Source of the DNA: Pelotomaculum schinkii
Lineage (GTDB): Bacteria > Bacillota > Desulfotomaculia > Desulfotomaculales > Pelotomaculaceae
Assembly: GCF_004369205.1 (NCBI RefSeq)
Contig: NZ_QFGA01000001.1
Span: 1,364,001-1,428,000, forward strand
DNA: 64,000 nt
Direction: 5' to 3'
The notes under the pieces were generated by a model that saw only the letters and a program-made list of their open reading frames with translations, searched no databases and was not told the origin of the DNA. Positions 52,372 through 60,097 of the stretch are shown piece by piece; the first letter of the stretch is position 1; the number at the start of each line of letters is the position of its first letter. Position numbers and translations under genes: made by a program.

Positions 52372-53361
52372 CTACTCGACCAGCGTGGCTTTTGCTTTAA
52401 GCTCTTCAGGCAGCGTCACGCCCATGCGCGCGGCGGCTGCGGGATTCAGCGTCAGGGTCAGTTCCTTCTGGCTCTCAATGGCCATTTCCTGCGGCTTCTC
52501 ACCTTTCAGGATACGCAAGGCCATCTCACCGGTCTGGCGTCCAAGCTTATAGTAGTCGATACCGTAAGTGCCGATGGCGCCACTCTTGACCGAGTTTTCC
52601 TCAGCGGCAAAGACAGGCAGCTTGCTGCTTTCACCCACCTTGACAACGCTGGAGATGGCCGCCACAACCATGTTGTCGGTTGGGACGTAGACGGCATCAC
52701 AACGGCCGACCAGGGACTGGGCCCCCTGCATCACTTCATTGCTGGCAGTAATCGGAGCTTCCACGATCTCCAACCCCAGTTCGGGGGCTATATCCTTGCA
52801 AGCCTTTGCCTGCACCTGGGAATTAATCTCGCTGGAGTTATAAATGATACCTACTTTTTTTACTGAGGGGACGATATCCTTGATAAGCTGCAACTGTTCT
52901 TTAATCGGGTTCATGTCCGTGGTGCCCGTTATATTGGTATCCGGCTTGTCCATGCTCTTGATGAGCTTTGCCTCTACCGGGTCGGTCACAGCAGTTATCA
53001 GAATAGGAATTTCACTCGTCTTGTCGGCCATGACCTGGGCGGAAGGGGTAGCGATAGCCAGGATCAGGCTCTTCTTGTCCTGGGCTAACTTGTTGGCAAT
53101 GGTTTGCAGGTTGTCTTGCTGCCCCTGCGCATTCTGGTAGTCAACAGCAAGCTTATCGCCATCCTTGTAGCCGTTTTCCGCAAATACGTCCAGGAAACCT
53201 TTGCGGGCGGCGTCTAAAGCCGGATGCTCCACAATTTGAATAATACCCAACTCAACCTTTTGAGACTGCTGTTGTCCGGACGATGACTTTTCCTTGCTGC
53301 CGCATCCGGCGGCGCCCAGAACCAGAAGTACCGCCAACACTGTAAAAATTACTCTTTTCAC
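52372..53361 (-). CDS. ABC importer substrate-binding lipoprotein (PF04392/TrpX type)
   Basis: This 329-residue lipoprotein has a lipobox LGAAGCGS (Cys at about 20). The mature part has the ABC_sub_bind signatures GIIQIVEHPALDAARKGF, NITGTTDMNPIKEQLQLIKD, VGIIYNSSEINSQVQAK, and GIDYYKLGRQTGEMALRIL. Characterised members bind tryptophan or tyrosine. GGAGGAG precedes GTG 53361. It heads a three-gene operon with its own promoter; no T-box or other leader element is evident in the 90-base leader. Confidence 0.93.
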   Translation of the reverse strand: MKRVIFTVLAVLLVLGAAGCGSKEKSSSGQQQSQKVELGIIQIVEHPALDAARKGFLDVFAENGYKDGDKLAVDYQNAQGQQDNLQTIANKLAQDKKSLILAIATPSAQVMADKTSEIPILITAVTDPVEAKLIKSMDKPDTNITGTTDMNPIKEQLQLIKDIVPSVKKVGIIYNSSEINSQVQAKACKDIAPELGLEIVEAPITASNEVMQGAQSLVGRCDAVYVPTDNMVVAAISSVVKVGESSKLPVFAAEENSVKSGAIGTYGIDYYKLGRQTGEMALRILKGEKPQEMAIESQKELTLTLNPAAAARMGVTLPEELKAKATLVE

Positions 53362-53456
53362 TTATAGTCTCCTCCCCGTTTTAATACCGGCGCCACTTAC
53401 CCCGCCGCCCCACAGGCCGCATGGAAGATGTTAGTTAATTGACGCCTATCATTCTA

Positions 53457-53485
53457 ATCCTATATAACGAATATACCTATGTCAA
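53457..53485 (-). promoter_or_regulatory. Probable promoter of the ABC importer operon
   Basis: On the minus strand TTGACA (53480-53485) and TAGGAT (53457-53462) are 17 bases apart, about 95 bases ahead of the binding-protein gene. TATATA, 2-3 bases further up, is an alternative -10. Confidence 0.5.
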
Positions 53486-53568
53486 CTGACAATTTGAACA
53501 AAATCCGCCCAACACAGTTGCCGGCAAATTCATTCGCCATGCAGTTCCATACTACAATACATATATAG

Positions 53569-53612
53569 ACTAACAAAAACGCCGGCTTTGGCGGGGATAT
53601 GATAAGGAAGTA
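53569..53612 (+). repeat. Left flanking hairpin element of the van cassette
   Basis: The element begins ACTAACAAA, has a GC-rich imperfect hairpin (CGCCGGCtttgGCGGGG), and ends ATAAGGAAGTA. The same outer and inner parts occur inverted at 59998-60038, directly outside vanT. Read from outside inward, both copies start ACTAACAAA and end ATAAGGAAGTA. Confidence 0.72.
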
Positions 53613-53698
53613 ATCTCAAATAAACATTGGATAGTCGGCAAACGGTATTGTAAATAAGCTGGAAACAGCAACTACAAACGCATTGGAGCGAAAAACAA

Positions 53699-53863
53699 AT
53701 GTAAGAGATTACTTATTCACAAGTTGGAGACTACCTGCTGCCTGATTTGGCGTTACCCGAAACTGAACACGCTACAATCGGTAAATACGGTATCGGGATG
53801 CTGCTATTAAATGGGGTATTGCAGAACGCAGGAAATAAAAACTCTGTGAAGAAAATAGGATAG
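53699..53863 (+). pseudogene. TnpV-like transposon gene remnant
   Basis: The frame reads EITYSQVGDYLLPDLALPET then IGKYGIGMLLLNG and ends at 53863. The first 30 residues match the start of TnpV, a small protein of Tn4451-type elements (T-x-G-D-Y-LIPDL, then GKYG). A TAA stop directly follows the ATG (53702), and after GKYG the sequence is not TnpV, so only a remnant is left. It sits just inside the left flanking hairpin and supports transfer of the van block. The remaining bases of the 606-bp gap 53362-53967 hold the importer promoter and no other gene that I can see. Confidence 0.65.
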
Positions 53864-53967
53864 ATGGCGGTGTGCAATTTTGATAAGTGAAAACAGCAAA
53901 ATGAATGACGGTTTTTTGATACTGATTATGGGATTTTGTTGCTGCTTAAGGGGTTGATTGGATTATA

Positions 53968-54663
53968 ATGGGAAAAATTCTGGTGGTAGATGATGAACAG
54001 TCTATTGCAGACTTAATTGAAGTATATCTAAAAAGCGAAAACTACAATGTACTTAAGTTTTATAATGGACATGACGCCTTGCAATGTATTGAGAAGGAGA
54101 ACATAGATTTAGCGATATTGGATGTCATGCTTCCCGATGTAAACGGCTTTTCAATCTGCCAGCAAATCAGAGAAAAGCATAATTTCCCTATTATTATGCT
54201 AACCGCCAAGGATGAAGAAATTGACAAGATTACCGGCCTTACGTTAGGTGCGGATGATTACATTACAAAACCTTTTCGGCCTCTTGAAATGGTTGCGCGG
54301 GTGAAGGCGCAATTGCGGAGGTTTACAAAATACAATCCGGCTGAACCGAGCCAGGAGGAAAATTCCATCGTATTTTCCGGCTTGGTATTAAATAAGGACA
54401 AGCATGAATGCATACTGAATGAAAAACCGCTTTCCCTTACTCCCACAGAGTTTTCTATTTTGTGGGTCCTGGCGTCCAATCGGGGGCGTGTTGTCAGCTC
54501 GGAAGAATTGTTCCACGAGGTATGGGGGGACAAGTATTTTACCAACTGCAATAATACCGTAATGGTGCATATTCGGCATCTAAGGGGGAAAATGCACGAC
54601 AGCGCGGAACGGCCGCAATACATCAAAACGGTATGGGGGGTCGGCTATAAAATTGAAGGATAA
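53968..54663 (+). CDS. vanR: VanR-type response regulator of the vanG cluster
   Basis: This 231-residue OmpR/PhoB-family regulator has a receiver domain with the acidic pair VVDDE (D8-D9), phospho-acceptor D52 in LAILDVMLPD, and a conserved lysine in YITKPF. The C-terminal winged helix ends HIRHLRGKMHDSAERPQYIK, VWGVGYKIEG. When phosphorylated by VanS it would activate the resistance genes. It starts 105 bases after the tnpV remnant and overlaps vanS by 11 bases. No vanU gene precedes it, unlike the enterococcal vanG operon. Confidence 0.92.
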   Translation: MGKILVVDDEQSIADLIEVYLKSENYNVLKFYNGHDALQCIEKENIDLAILDVMLPDVNGFSICQQIREKHNFPIIMLTAKDEEIDKITGLTLGADDYITKPFRPLEMVARVKAQLRRFTKYNPAEPSQEENSIVFSGLVLNKDKHECILNEKPLSLTPTEFSILWVLASNRGRVVSSEELFHEVWGDKYFTNCNNTVMVHIRHLRGKMHDSAERPQYIKTVWGVGYKIEG

Positions 54664-55771
54664 ACAGTTTCGTTCCGAATTTATGAAAAAGACGATCTTT
54701 CGGTGCGCAAGAACGGAAATCCTGGCATCGGTACTGTATGCGGCTATCATTGTTACCGCTTACTATATAGGTTACAGCATCACTTGGCAGCCCTCGCCCC
54801 TATATTATTTTTTAAATATACTTTTGGATTATGCCACCCTCTTAATCCCGCTGGTTTGGTTTGTCATGGTCCTGATCATCATTTATATTTATTGGAGCAG
54901 GACAGTCGGTTATATTGAGGATATCGCCGCAGCGAGCACGGCTCTGGTGCAGCCGGATGATATAGACATCAAGCTTCCGGCAGAGCTTCGGGAAATTGAA
55001 GACAGCATGAATCAGATCAAAAAGACTGCCCTCAAAAACGAGCGTGAGGCAAGGGAAGCGGAGCAGCGCAAAAATGATCTGGTCGTAAATCTTGCACATG
55101 ATATCCGGACGCCGCTCTCCTCCGTCATCGGGTATTTGAGCCTGCTGGATGAAGCGCCCGATATGCCGGCCGAGCAACGAGCGAAATACACCGGCATTAC
55201 GCTGGAAAAAGCATATCGTCTGGAGCAGCTTATCAATGAATTTTTTGAAATCACACGGTTTAATCTAAGCTCTATCGTGCTGAACAAGGGGAAAATCAAC
55301 CTGTCCTTTATGCTGCGGCAAATGGCGGATGAATTCTATCCGATGCTGTCGCCGCAAAACAAGCAGGCCATTGTCCAAGCGCCGGATGAGTTGGTTTTAT
55401 GGGGAGACGCGGATAAACTCTCTCGTGTGTTTAATAATATTCTAAAAAACGCGATGGCATATAGCTATGACGGCAGTACCATTGACATCACAGCTTCCGT
55501 GCAGGCGAAAGACGTCATAATAAAATTTGCAAACAAGGGCGATCCCATTCCACCACAGAAATTAGAAACCATCTTTGAAAGGTTTTTTCGACTGGATGCC
55601 TCACGTTCTTCACAAACAGGGGGCGCTGGGCTTGGCCTGGCAATCGCCAAAGAGATTGTTACCGCCCACGGCGGTACGATTACAGCCCAAAGCGACGTGA
55701 GCAAGACAACGTTTACCGTTGTTCTCCCAACTGGAGATTTGGAGTTGAGCAAAAGCAAACAACTATCTTAG
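54653..55771 (+). CDS. vanS: VanS-type membrane sensor histidine kinase
   Basis: This 372-residue kinase has two membrane helices (EILASVLYAAIIVTAYYIG; LDYATLLIPLVWFVMVLIII) with a short outer loop, a HAMP-like segment, HisKA with H149 in NLAHDIRTPLSSVIGYL, and HATPase_c with NILKNAM and GGAGLGLAIAK. It probably senses glycopeptide or cell-wall damage and phosphorylates VanR. The start is uncertain: TTG 54653 (overlap with vanR) or ATG 54683. The very short external loop is like that of VanS of the vanG/vanB-distant type, so the inducing signal cannot be assigned. Confidence 0.9.
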   Translation: MKDKQFRSEFMKKTIFRCARTEILASVLYAAIIVTAYYIGYSITWQPSPLYYFLNILLDYATLLIPLVWFVMVLIIIYIYWSRTVGYIEDIAAASTALVQPDDIDIKLPAELREIEDSMNQIKKTALKNEREAREAEQRKNDLVVNLAHDIRTPLSSVIGYLSLLDEAPDMPAEQRAKYTGITLEKAYRLEQLINEFFEITRFNLSSIVLNKGKINLSFMLRQMADEFYPMLSPQNKQAIVQAPDELVLWGDADKLSRVFNNILKNAMAYSYDGSTIDITASVQAKDVIIKFANKGDPIPPQKLETIFERFFRLDASRSSQTGGAGLGLAIAKEIVTAHGGTITAQSDVSKTTFTVVLPTGDLELSKSKQLS

Positions 55772-55777
55772 GGAAAT

Positions 55778-55805
55778 CATAAGTTCTTCATAAGTCTTTC
55801 TTAAG
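55778..55805 (+). promoter_or_regulatory. Triple direct repeat upstream of vanG, probable VanR operator
   Basis: TCATAAG (55778-55784), TCATAAG (55788-55794) and TCTTAAG (55799-55805) are spaced 10 and 11 bases apart, one helical turn, as expected for OmpR-type regulators binding one face of DNA. The vanS stop lies just upstream and the vanG ATG 114 bases downstream, so this would be the second promoter, of the vanG-vanXY-vanT unit. Confidence 0.55.
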
Positions 55806-55918
55806 GTTTTGATCAGCCAAAATTCCAATATTGCCTGTCCGACTTCGGTAAGATGAAATTACCGAATCAGGGCAGGCTTTTTGTATTTTTGAAAGATCAG
55901 ACCAAAGGAGTGATTTTT

Positions 55919-56968
55919 ATGAAACAAAAAACAGTAGCCGTTTTGTTTGGCGGCCATTCCACCGAATACGAGGTATCCTTGCAATCGGCTTGTTCGGTGA
56001 TAGAAAACCTTCACCCTGAAAAGTATCATGTCATTCTGCTTGGCATTACCCGTCAAGGAGAATGGATGAAATATAGTGGCAACATCCGGCAAATTCAAAA
56101 CGACACCTGGCGGAAACATGATTCCTGCGTTCCGGCTGTCATTTCACCGGATCGCAATACACATGGCATTCTTGTGCTGGATGGCGGCAAGGCGACGGCG
56201 ATTCCTATTGACGTAGCGTTTCCTGTTCTGCACGGTAAAAACGGCGAAGACGGCACGGTCCAGGGCTTGCTTGAAATGGCAGGCATCCCTTGTGTTGGAT
56301 GCGGAACGCTTAGTTCGGCTCTGTGCATGGATAAAGATATTGCTCACAGGCTGGCACACTTGGCGGGGATAAAAACACCCAACTCCATTGTCCTGCCTTC
56401 TCAAATCCCGGCTAAGAAGTTATCAGAACAGACTGCTCATATGCAATACCCGTTATTCGTTAAGCCGGCCAATGCCGGCTCATCCTTGGGGATCACAAAG
56501 ATTTACGATGCGGGTGATTTATCGGGTGCGGTTGAAGCGGCTTTTCAGCATGACTATAAGGTTATCATTGAGGAAGCCATTGCAGGTTTTGAAGTCGGCT
56601 GCGCTGTGCTCGGCAACGAAACACTTACGATTGGCGAAGTCGATGAGATTGAATTGTCACAAGGCTTCTTTGACTACACGGAAAAATATACGCTGAAAAC
56701 CTCTAAAATCCATATGCCCGCCCGCATTGACGCAGATACGGCAAATCGTATCAAACAAACGGCAGCAACCATTTATCAGACGCTAAACTGTTCAGGTTTT
56801 GCACGGGTGGATCTGTTTCTGACCCCTGAAAATGAAATCGTCTTTAACGAAGTGAATACCATTCCCGGCTTTACCTCCCATAGCCGCTACCCCAATATGC
56901 TAAAAGGTATTGGGATGACCTTTGAGCAGATTGTAGATGAATTAATCAAGCTGGCGATGCAACCATGA
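55919..56968 (+). CDS. vanG: VanG-type D-alanine:D-serine ligase
   Basis: This 349-residue ATP-grasp ligase makes D-Ala-D-Ser, which replaces D-Ala-D-Ala in peptidoglycan precursors and weakens vancomycin binding. Motifs are VAVLFGGHSTEYEVSLQSA, FPVLHGKNGEDGTVQGLLEM, KPANAGSSLGI, the omega-loop FDYTEKYTLKTSKIHMP, and FNEVNTIPGFTSHSRYPNM. The omega-loop EKYTLK form fits D-Ser ligases (VanC/VanE/VanG) rather than D-Lac ligases (VanA/VanB). ATG 55919 is chosen (AAAGGAG ahead); the longer frame to 55853 lacks a site. It is followed by vanXY with a 4-base overlap. Ddl is an alternative reading, but the vanXY/vanT context rules it out. Confidence 0.94.
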   Translation: MKQKTVAVLFGGHSTEYEVSLQSACSVIENLHPEKYHVILLGITRQGEWMKYSGNIRQIQNDTWRKHDSCVPAVISPDRNTHGILVLDGGKATAIPIDVAFPVLHGKNGEDGTVQGLLEMAGIPCVGCGTLSSALCMDKDIAHRLAHLAGIKTPNSIVLPSQIPAKKLSEQTAHMQYPLFVKPANAGSSLGITKIYDAGDLSGAVEAAFQHDYKVIIEEAIAGFEVGCAVLGNETLTIGEVDEIELSQGFFDYTEKYTLKTSKIHMPARIDADTANRIKQTAATIYQTLNCSGFARVDLFLTPENEIVFNEVNTIPGFTSHSRYPNMLKGIGMTFEQIVDELIKLAMQP

Positions 56969-57726
56969 GAACGCTCCGATTTGGGAGGATGGACATTGCC
57001 AAAGGAAATTTGATCCTTGTCAATCCATTACACCCCTTTAGGGGCGATATGTCAAAGGATTGCCTTGTATCCGTGCGCCCCAATACTACGCATATTCTTT
57101 TGGAAAGGCAAGCCGCAAAAATGCTGGCGGAGGTCACGGCCTTTTTAGGCTGCGAGCATCAGATTGTTCCGGTCAGCGGCTACCGAACCATGCGGGAACA
57201 GCAGACAATCTATGCGGATTCCCTGCATGAACACGGGGAGGATTTCACCCGAAAATATGTTGCCATTCCCGGGTGCAGCGAACACCAGACGGGCCTTGCG
57301 ATTGATCTTGCCGAGAACAAGGATGATATTGATTTTATTCGCCCTGATTTTCCATACACCGGCATCTGGGGGCGTTTTCGGGAGTTCTCAATCCAATATG
57401 GATTTACCGAACGCTATCCGGCCGGGCGTGAGCAGATTACACACATTGCCCATGAACCGTGGCATTTCCGCTATGTAGGGTATCCTCATTCACAAATGAT
57501 GAAAGAAAGAGCGTTGACGCTGGAAGAATATACGGACTATCTTAAACAGTACCCCTACCGGGGCGCTCATCTGCGTTTCAAGCGCAATAAACGTGATTTT
57601 GAGATTTTCTATGTTCCTGTTCAGCGTGATCATGAAACGATTATAGAAATTTCCGATGGAGTTCCTTATCAGGTTTCAGGCAACAACGAGGACGGCATTG
57701 TGGTGACGTTATGGAGGGATCGCTGA
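56965..57726 (+). CDS. vanXY: VanXY-type D,D-dipeptidase/D,D-carboxypeptidase
   Basis: This 253-residue soluble zinc peptidase of the VanY family removes residual D-Ala-D-Ala and terminal D-Ala from precursors, so that only D-Ser-ended ones remain. Zinc ligands are H107 and D114 in SEHQTGLAIDLA, and H167 in HEPWHFRY, with catalytic E164. No signal peptide or membrane helix is present, so it acts in the cytoplasm, as bifunctional VanXY enzymes do. It overlaps vanG (ATGA) and vanT (1 base). A C-terminal extension of about 75 residues (FKRNKRDFEIFYVPVQRDHE) resembles that of vanXYG. Confidence 0.93.
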   Translation: MRTLRFGRMDIAKGNLILVNPLHPFRGDMSKDCLVSVRPNTTHILLERQAAKMLAEVTAFLGCEHQIVPVSGYRTMREQQTIYADSLHEHGEDFTRKYVAIPGCSEHQTGLAIDLAENKDDIDFIRPDFPYTGIWGRFREFSIQYGFTERYPAGREQITHIAHEPWHFRYVGYPHSQMMKERALTLEEYTDYLKQYPYRGAHLRFKRNKRDFEIFYVPVQRDHETIIEISDGVPYQVSGNNEDGIVVTLWRDR

Positions 57727-59885
57727 TGACGATACCTCAAAAAAAAGAATACGCCGGCATTGACTATTTTAGGCTAATAGCAGCCTTCCTTGTAGTTGCG
57801 ATTCATACATCGCCCTTGTCAGGACTAAATGAAACAGCCGATTTTGTTTTAACAAGGGTTCTTGCCCGTGTCGCGGTTCCTTTCTTCTTTATGGTTTCAG
57901 GGTTTTTCCTGTTTTCCAAAACGGAAGCAGAAAAGCTGAATTTCTATGGATTGGCGGTGCTTTTGAAAAAGACTGCTTTCCTATATGGCATCGCCATCCT
58001 GCTTTATCTGCCGCTGAATATCTATGCGGGAACACTGGGAGAATGGAGGTGCTTGCCCAATCTCCTGAAAGACATTGTTTTTGACGGTACGTTTTATCAT
58101 TTGTGGTATCTTCCGGCGGCCATCTTCGGCGCCTGCATTGCTTGGCTATTGCTGAAAAGGCTGCCATCCAGACAGGCATTTATCATCAGTCTGATTTTGT
58201 ATATCGTTGGGCTATTCGGTGACAGCTATTACGGTATTTCTGAAAAAATTCCGTTTCTAAAAGCAGTTTACCAGAACTTGTTTTGGTTTTCCGACTACAC
58301 GCGAAACGGCTTGTTTTTCGCCCCTGTTTTCTTCATGCTGGGTGCGCTGCTTGCAAGACAGACGAAAAGGATACCTCTGCAAACCTGCTTAATTGGACTT
58401 GCGGTGTCCTTTGTGTTCATGCTCACAGAAGGACTGCTGCTGCACAGTCTTAAGCTTCCAAAGCACGACAGCATGTATTTGATGCTTTTGCCCTGCATGT
58501 TTTTTCTGTTTCAGAGCCTGCATTTTTGGAAAGGGAAAAACCCTAAATATTTGCGTAACCTATCCATGCTTATTTATCTGATTCATCCGGCGGTTATCGT
58601 GGTAGTTCGTGGTTTTGCGAAAGCGACTGGACTGCAAAGGCTACTGATAGATAACAGTGTCATTCATTATCTGGCCGTTGCGTCAGGCTCCTTTGCCGCT
58701 GCCATCGTGCTTGTCATGATTTTGAATAGGAAACGTACCCATAAGTCCAATTCTATGCAACGGCATAAGGATCGGGTATGGGCCGAGATCAATATGCTCA
58801 ACTTGCGCCATAACGTACAGGTCCTGCGGGATGCGCTTCCTGTCGGATGCGAAATCATGGCTGTTATAAAAGCAAACGCATATGGGCATGGAGCTGCCGA
58901 AATATCGGCTTATCTGCATCGCATTGGTGTTGATTCCGTTGCCGTTGCCACGATTGATGAAGCTATCTATCTGCGCAGGAAAGGAACGAAAGGGGAAATC
59001 CTTATCTTAGGCTATACATCTGAGGCAAGAACCTCCGAGCTTTTTCGCTACCGCTTATCGCAAACCGTAGTGGATGCGGAGCACGCGCGGGAGTTGAATC
59101 GTTTTGGCAAACCGATACAGATTCACATTAAAGTGGATACAGGTATGAACAGGCTGGGAGAAAATTATCGACATGTATCTGAAATAGCTTCTATCTTTGA
59201 CTGTGAAAATCTTAAGGTCAGGGGGATTTTTTCCCATATGTGTGTGTCGGATAGCACGGAAACCGGCAATGTTGCTTTTACCAAAGCACAAATTCAGCAT
59301 TTCTATGAGCTTCTGGACGGGTTAAAGGCAAAACACATTCAGCTTCCCAAAATCCACATACAAAGCAGTTACGGGGTTTTGAATTATCCTGAACTACAAT
59401 GCAGCTATGCCCGAATCGGGATTGCGCTTTACGGCGTTTTAAGCACATTTGATGCACAGACCAAATGCTCATTGGATTTAAGGCCCGTTTTAGCCTTGAA
59501 ATCGAAGGTTGTCCTGGCCAGAACGATTGAATCAGGAGAGAGTGTTGGCTATGGCCGGGAGTTTGTCGCGGAGCGAGAAACGAAAGTTGCCGTCATTTCC
59601 ACTGGCTATGCAGACGGTTTCCCGCGCAGCCTTTCCACGGGGAAAGGCCATGTTTTAATTCATGGGTGCCGCGCGCCGATTATTGGCCGAATCTGTATGG
59701 ACCAGCTTATGGCCGATGTTACCGGGCTTCCTGATATAAAGAGGGGTGATGTTGTCACGCTGATTGGTAAGGATGGCTCCGAAGAAATTACAGCAGAGCA
59801 GGTGGCGGTAAACGCTGGGACGATCACCAATGAGCTGCTTAGCAGATTGAGTAATCGTTTAGAAAGGGTATTCCTTGATCTGTAA
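57726..59885 (+). CDS. vanT: VanT membrane serine racemase (acyltransferase-like plus PLP racemase domains)
   Basis: This 719-residue protein provides D-serine. The N-terminal half (1-340) has about ten membrane helices of the acyltransferase-3 type (IDYFRLIAAFLVVAIHTSPL...LIYLIHPAVIVVVR) and probably takes up L-serine. The C-terminal half is an alanine-racemase fold with PLP lysine K382 in MAVIKANAYGHG, the GRICMDQLMADVT motif, and the C-terminal beta domain. Start ATG 57726 overlaps the vanXY stop by one base, with GGAGG 9 bases ahead. Size and layout match VanT of the vanG/vanC class. It closes the operon; a small coding trace (59889-59967, ending RKNRETA) and then the right flanking hairpin follow. 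Confidence 0.94.
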   Translation: MTIPQKKEYAGIDYFRLIAAFLVVAIHTSPLSGLNETADFVLTRVLARVAVPFFFMVSGFFLFSKTEAEKLNFYGLAVLLKKTAFLYGIAILLYLPLNIYAGTLGEWRCLPNLLKDIVFDGTFYHLWYLPAAIFGACIAWLLLKRLPSRQAFIISLILYIVGLFGDSYYGISEKIPFLKAVYQNLFWFSDYTRNGLFFAPVFFMLGALLARQTKRIPLQTCLIGLAVSFVFMLTEGLLLHSLKLPKHDSMYLMLLPCMFFLFQSLHFWKGKNPKYLRNLSMLIYLIHPAVIVVVRGFAKATGLQRLLIDNSVIHYLAVASGSFAAAIVLVMILNRKRTHKSNSMQRHKDRVWAEINMLNLRHNVQVLRDALPVGCEIMAVIKANAYGHGAAEISAYLHRIGVDSVAVATIDEAIYLRRKGTKGEILILGYTSEARTSELFRYRLSQTVVDAEHARELNRFGKPIQIHIKVDTGMNRLGENYRHVSEIASIFDCENLKVRGIFSHMCVSDSTETGNVAFTKAQIQHFYELLDGLKAKHIQLPKIHIQSSYGVLNYPELQCSYARIGIALYGVLSTFDAQTKCSLDLRPVLALKSKVVLARTIESGESVGYGREFVAERETKVAVISTGYADGFPRSLSTGKGHVLIHGCRAPIIGRICMDQLMADVTGLPDIKRGDVVTLIGKDGSEEITAEQVAVNAGTITNELLSRLSNRLERVFLDL

Positions 59886-59997
59886 AAACCATATAGGCGG
59901 CCTGGGCATCCTGAACATCCACGAACTAACTGATGAAATGTTGCGCAAAAACAGAGAAACAGCGTAGCCCTCTGGCTGCACCGTTCCCTGTTAATAA

Positions 59998-60038
59998 TAC
60001 TTCCTTATGAACGCCGGCTTTCGCCGGCATTTGTTAGT
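59998..60038 (-). repeat. Right flanking hairpin element of the van cassette (inverted)
   Basis: Reading the minus strand gives ACTAACAAA, then GCCGGC-gaaa-GCCGGC, then ATAAGGAAGTA. Outer 9 bases and inner 11 bases match the left element exactly, with a GC-rich hairpin between in both. As it lies just after vanT, it may also act as a transcription terminator. Confidence 0.72.
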
Positions 60039-60056
60039 TCATTGACTAAGTATTAT

Positions 60057-60074
60057 CCGGCGGCTGACCGCCGG
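60057..60074 (-). terminator. Hairpin after the copper-amine-oxidase-N-like gene
   Basis: CCGGCGG-ctga-CCGCCGG is a perfect 7-bp stem 24 bases after the minus-strand stop; the following T content is low, so efficiency is uncertain. Confidence 0.4.
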
Positions 60075-60097
60075 TCACGAAAAATTACAGGTCCGGT

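Noticed and set aside
53362-53456. T-box or riboswitch leader ahead of the aromatic-type ABC importer
   Set aside because: No T-box core, specifier loop or terminator/antiterminator pair is visible in the ~90-base leader.
53863-53968. vanU, or vanY/vanW genes, of the enterococcal vanG operon
   Set aside because: There is no open frame of suitable size before vanR or between vanS and vanG.
55853-55918. Longer N-terminus for the D-Ala:D-Ser ligase
   Set aside because: The family begins at KQKTVAVLFGGHS and AAAGGAG precedes ATG 55919; the upstream codons have no ribosome site.
53569-60038. Flanking hairpins as integron attC sites
   Set aside because: They lack the RYYYAAC/GTTRRRY core arrangement, and no integrase gene is present.
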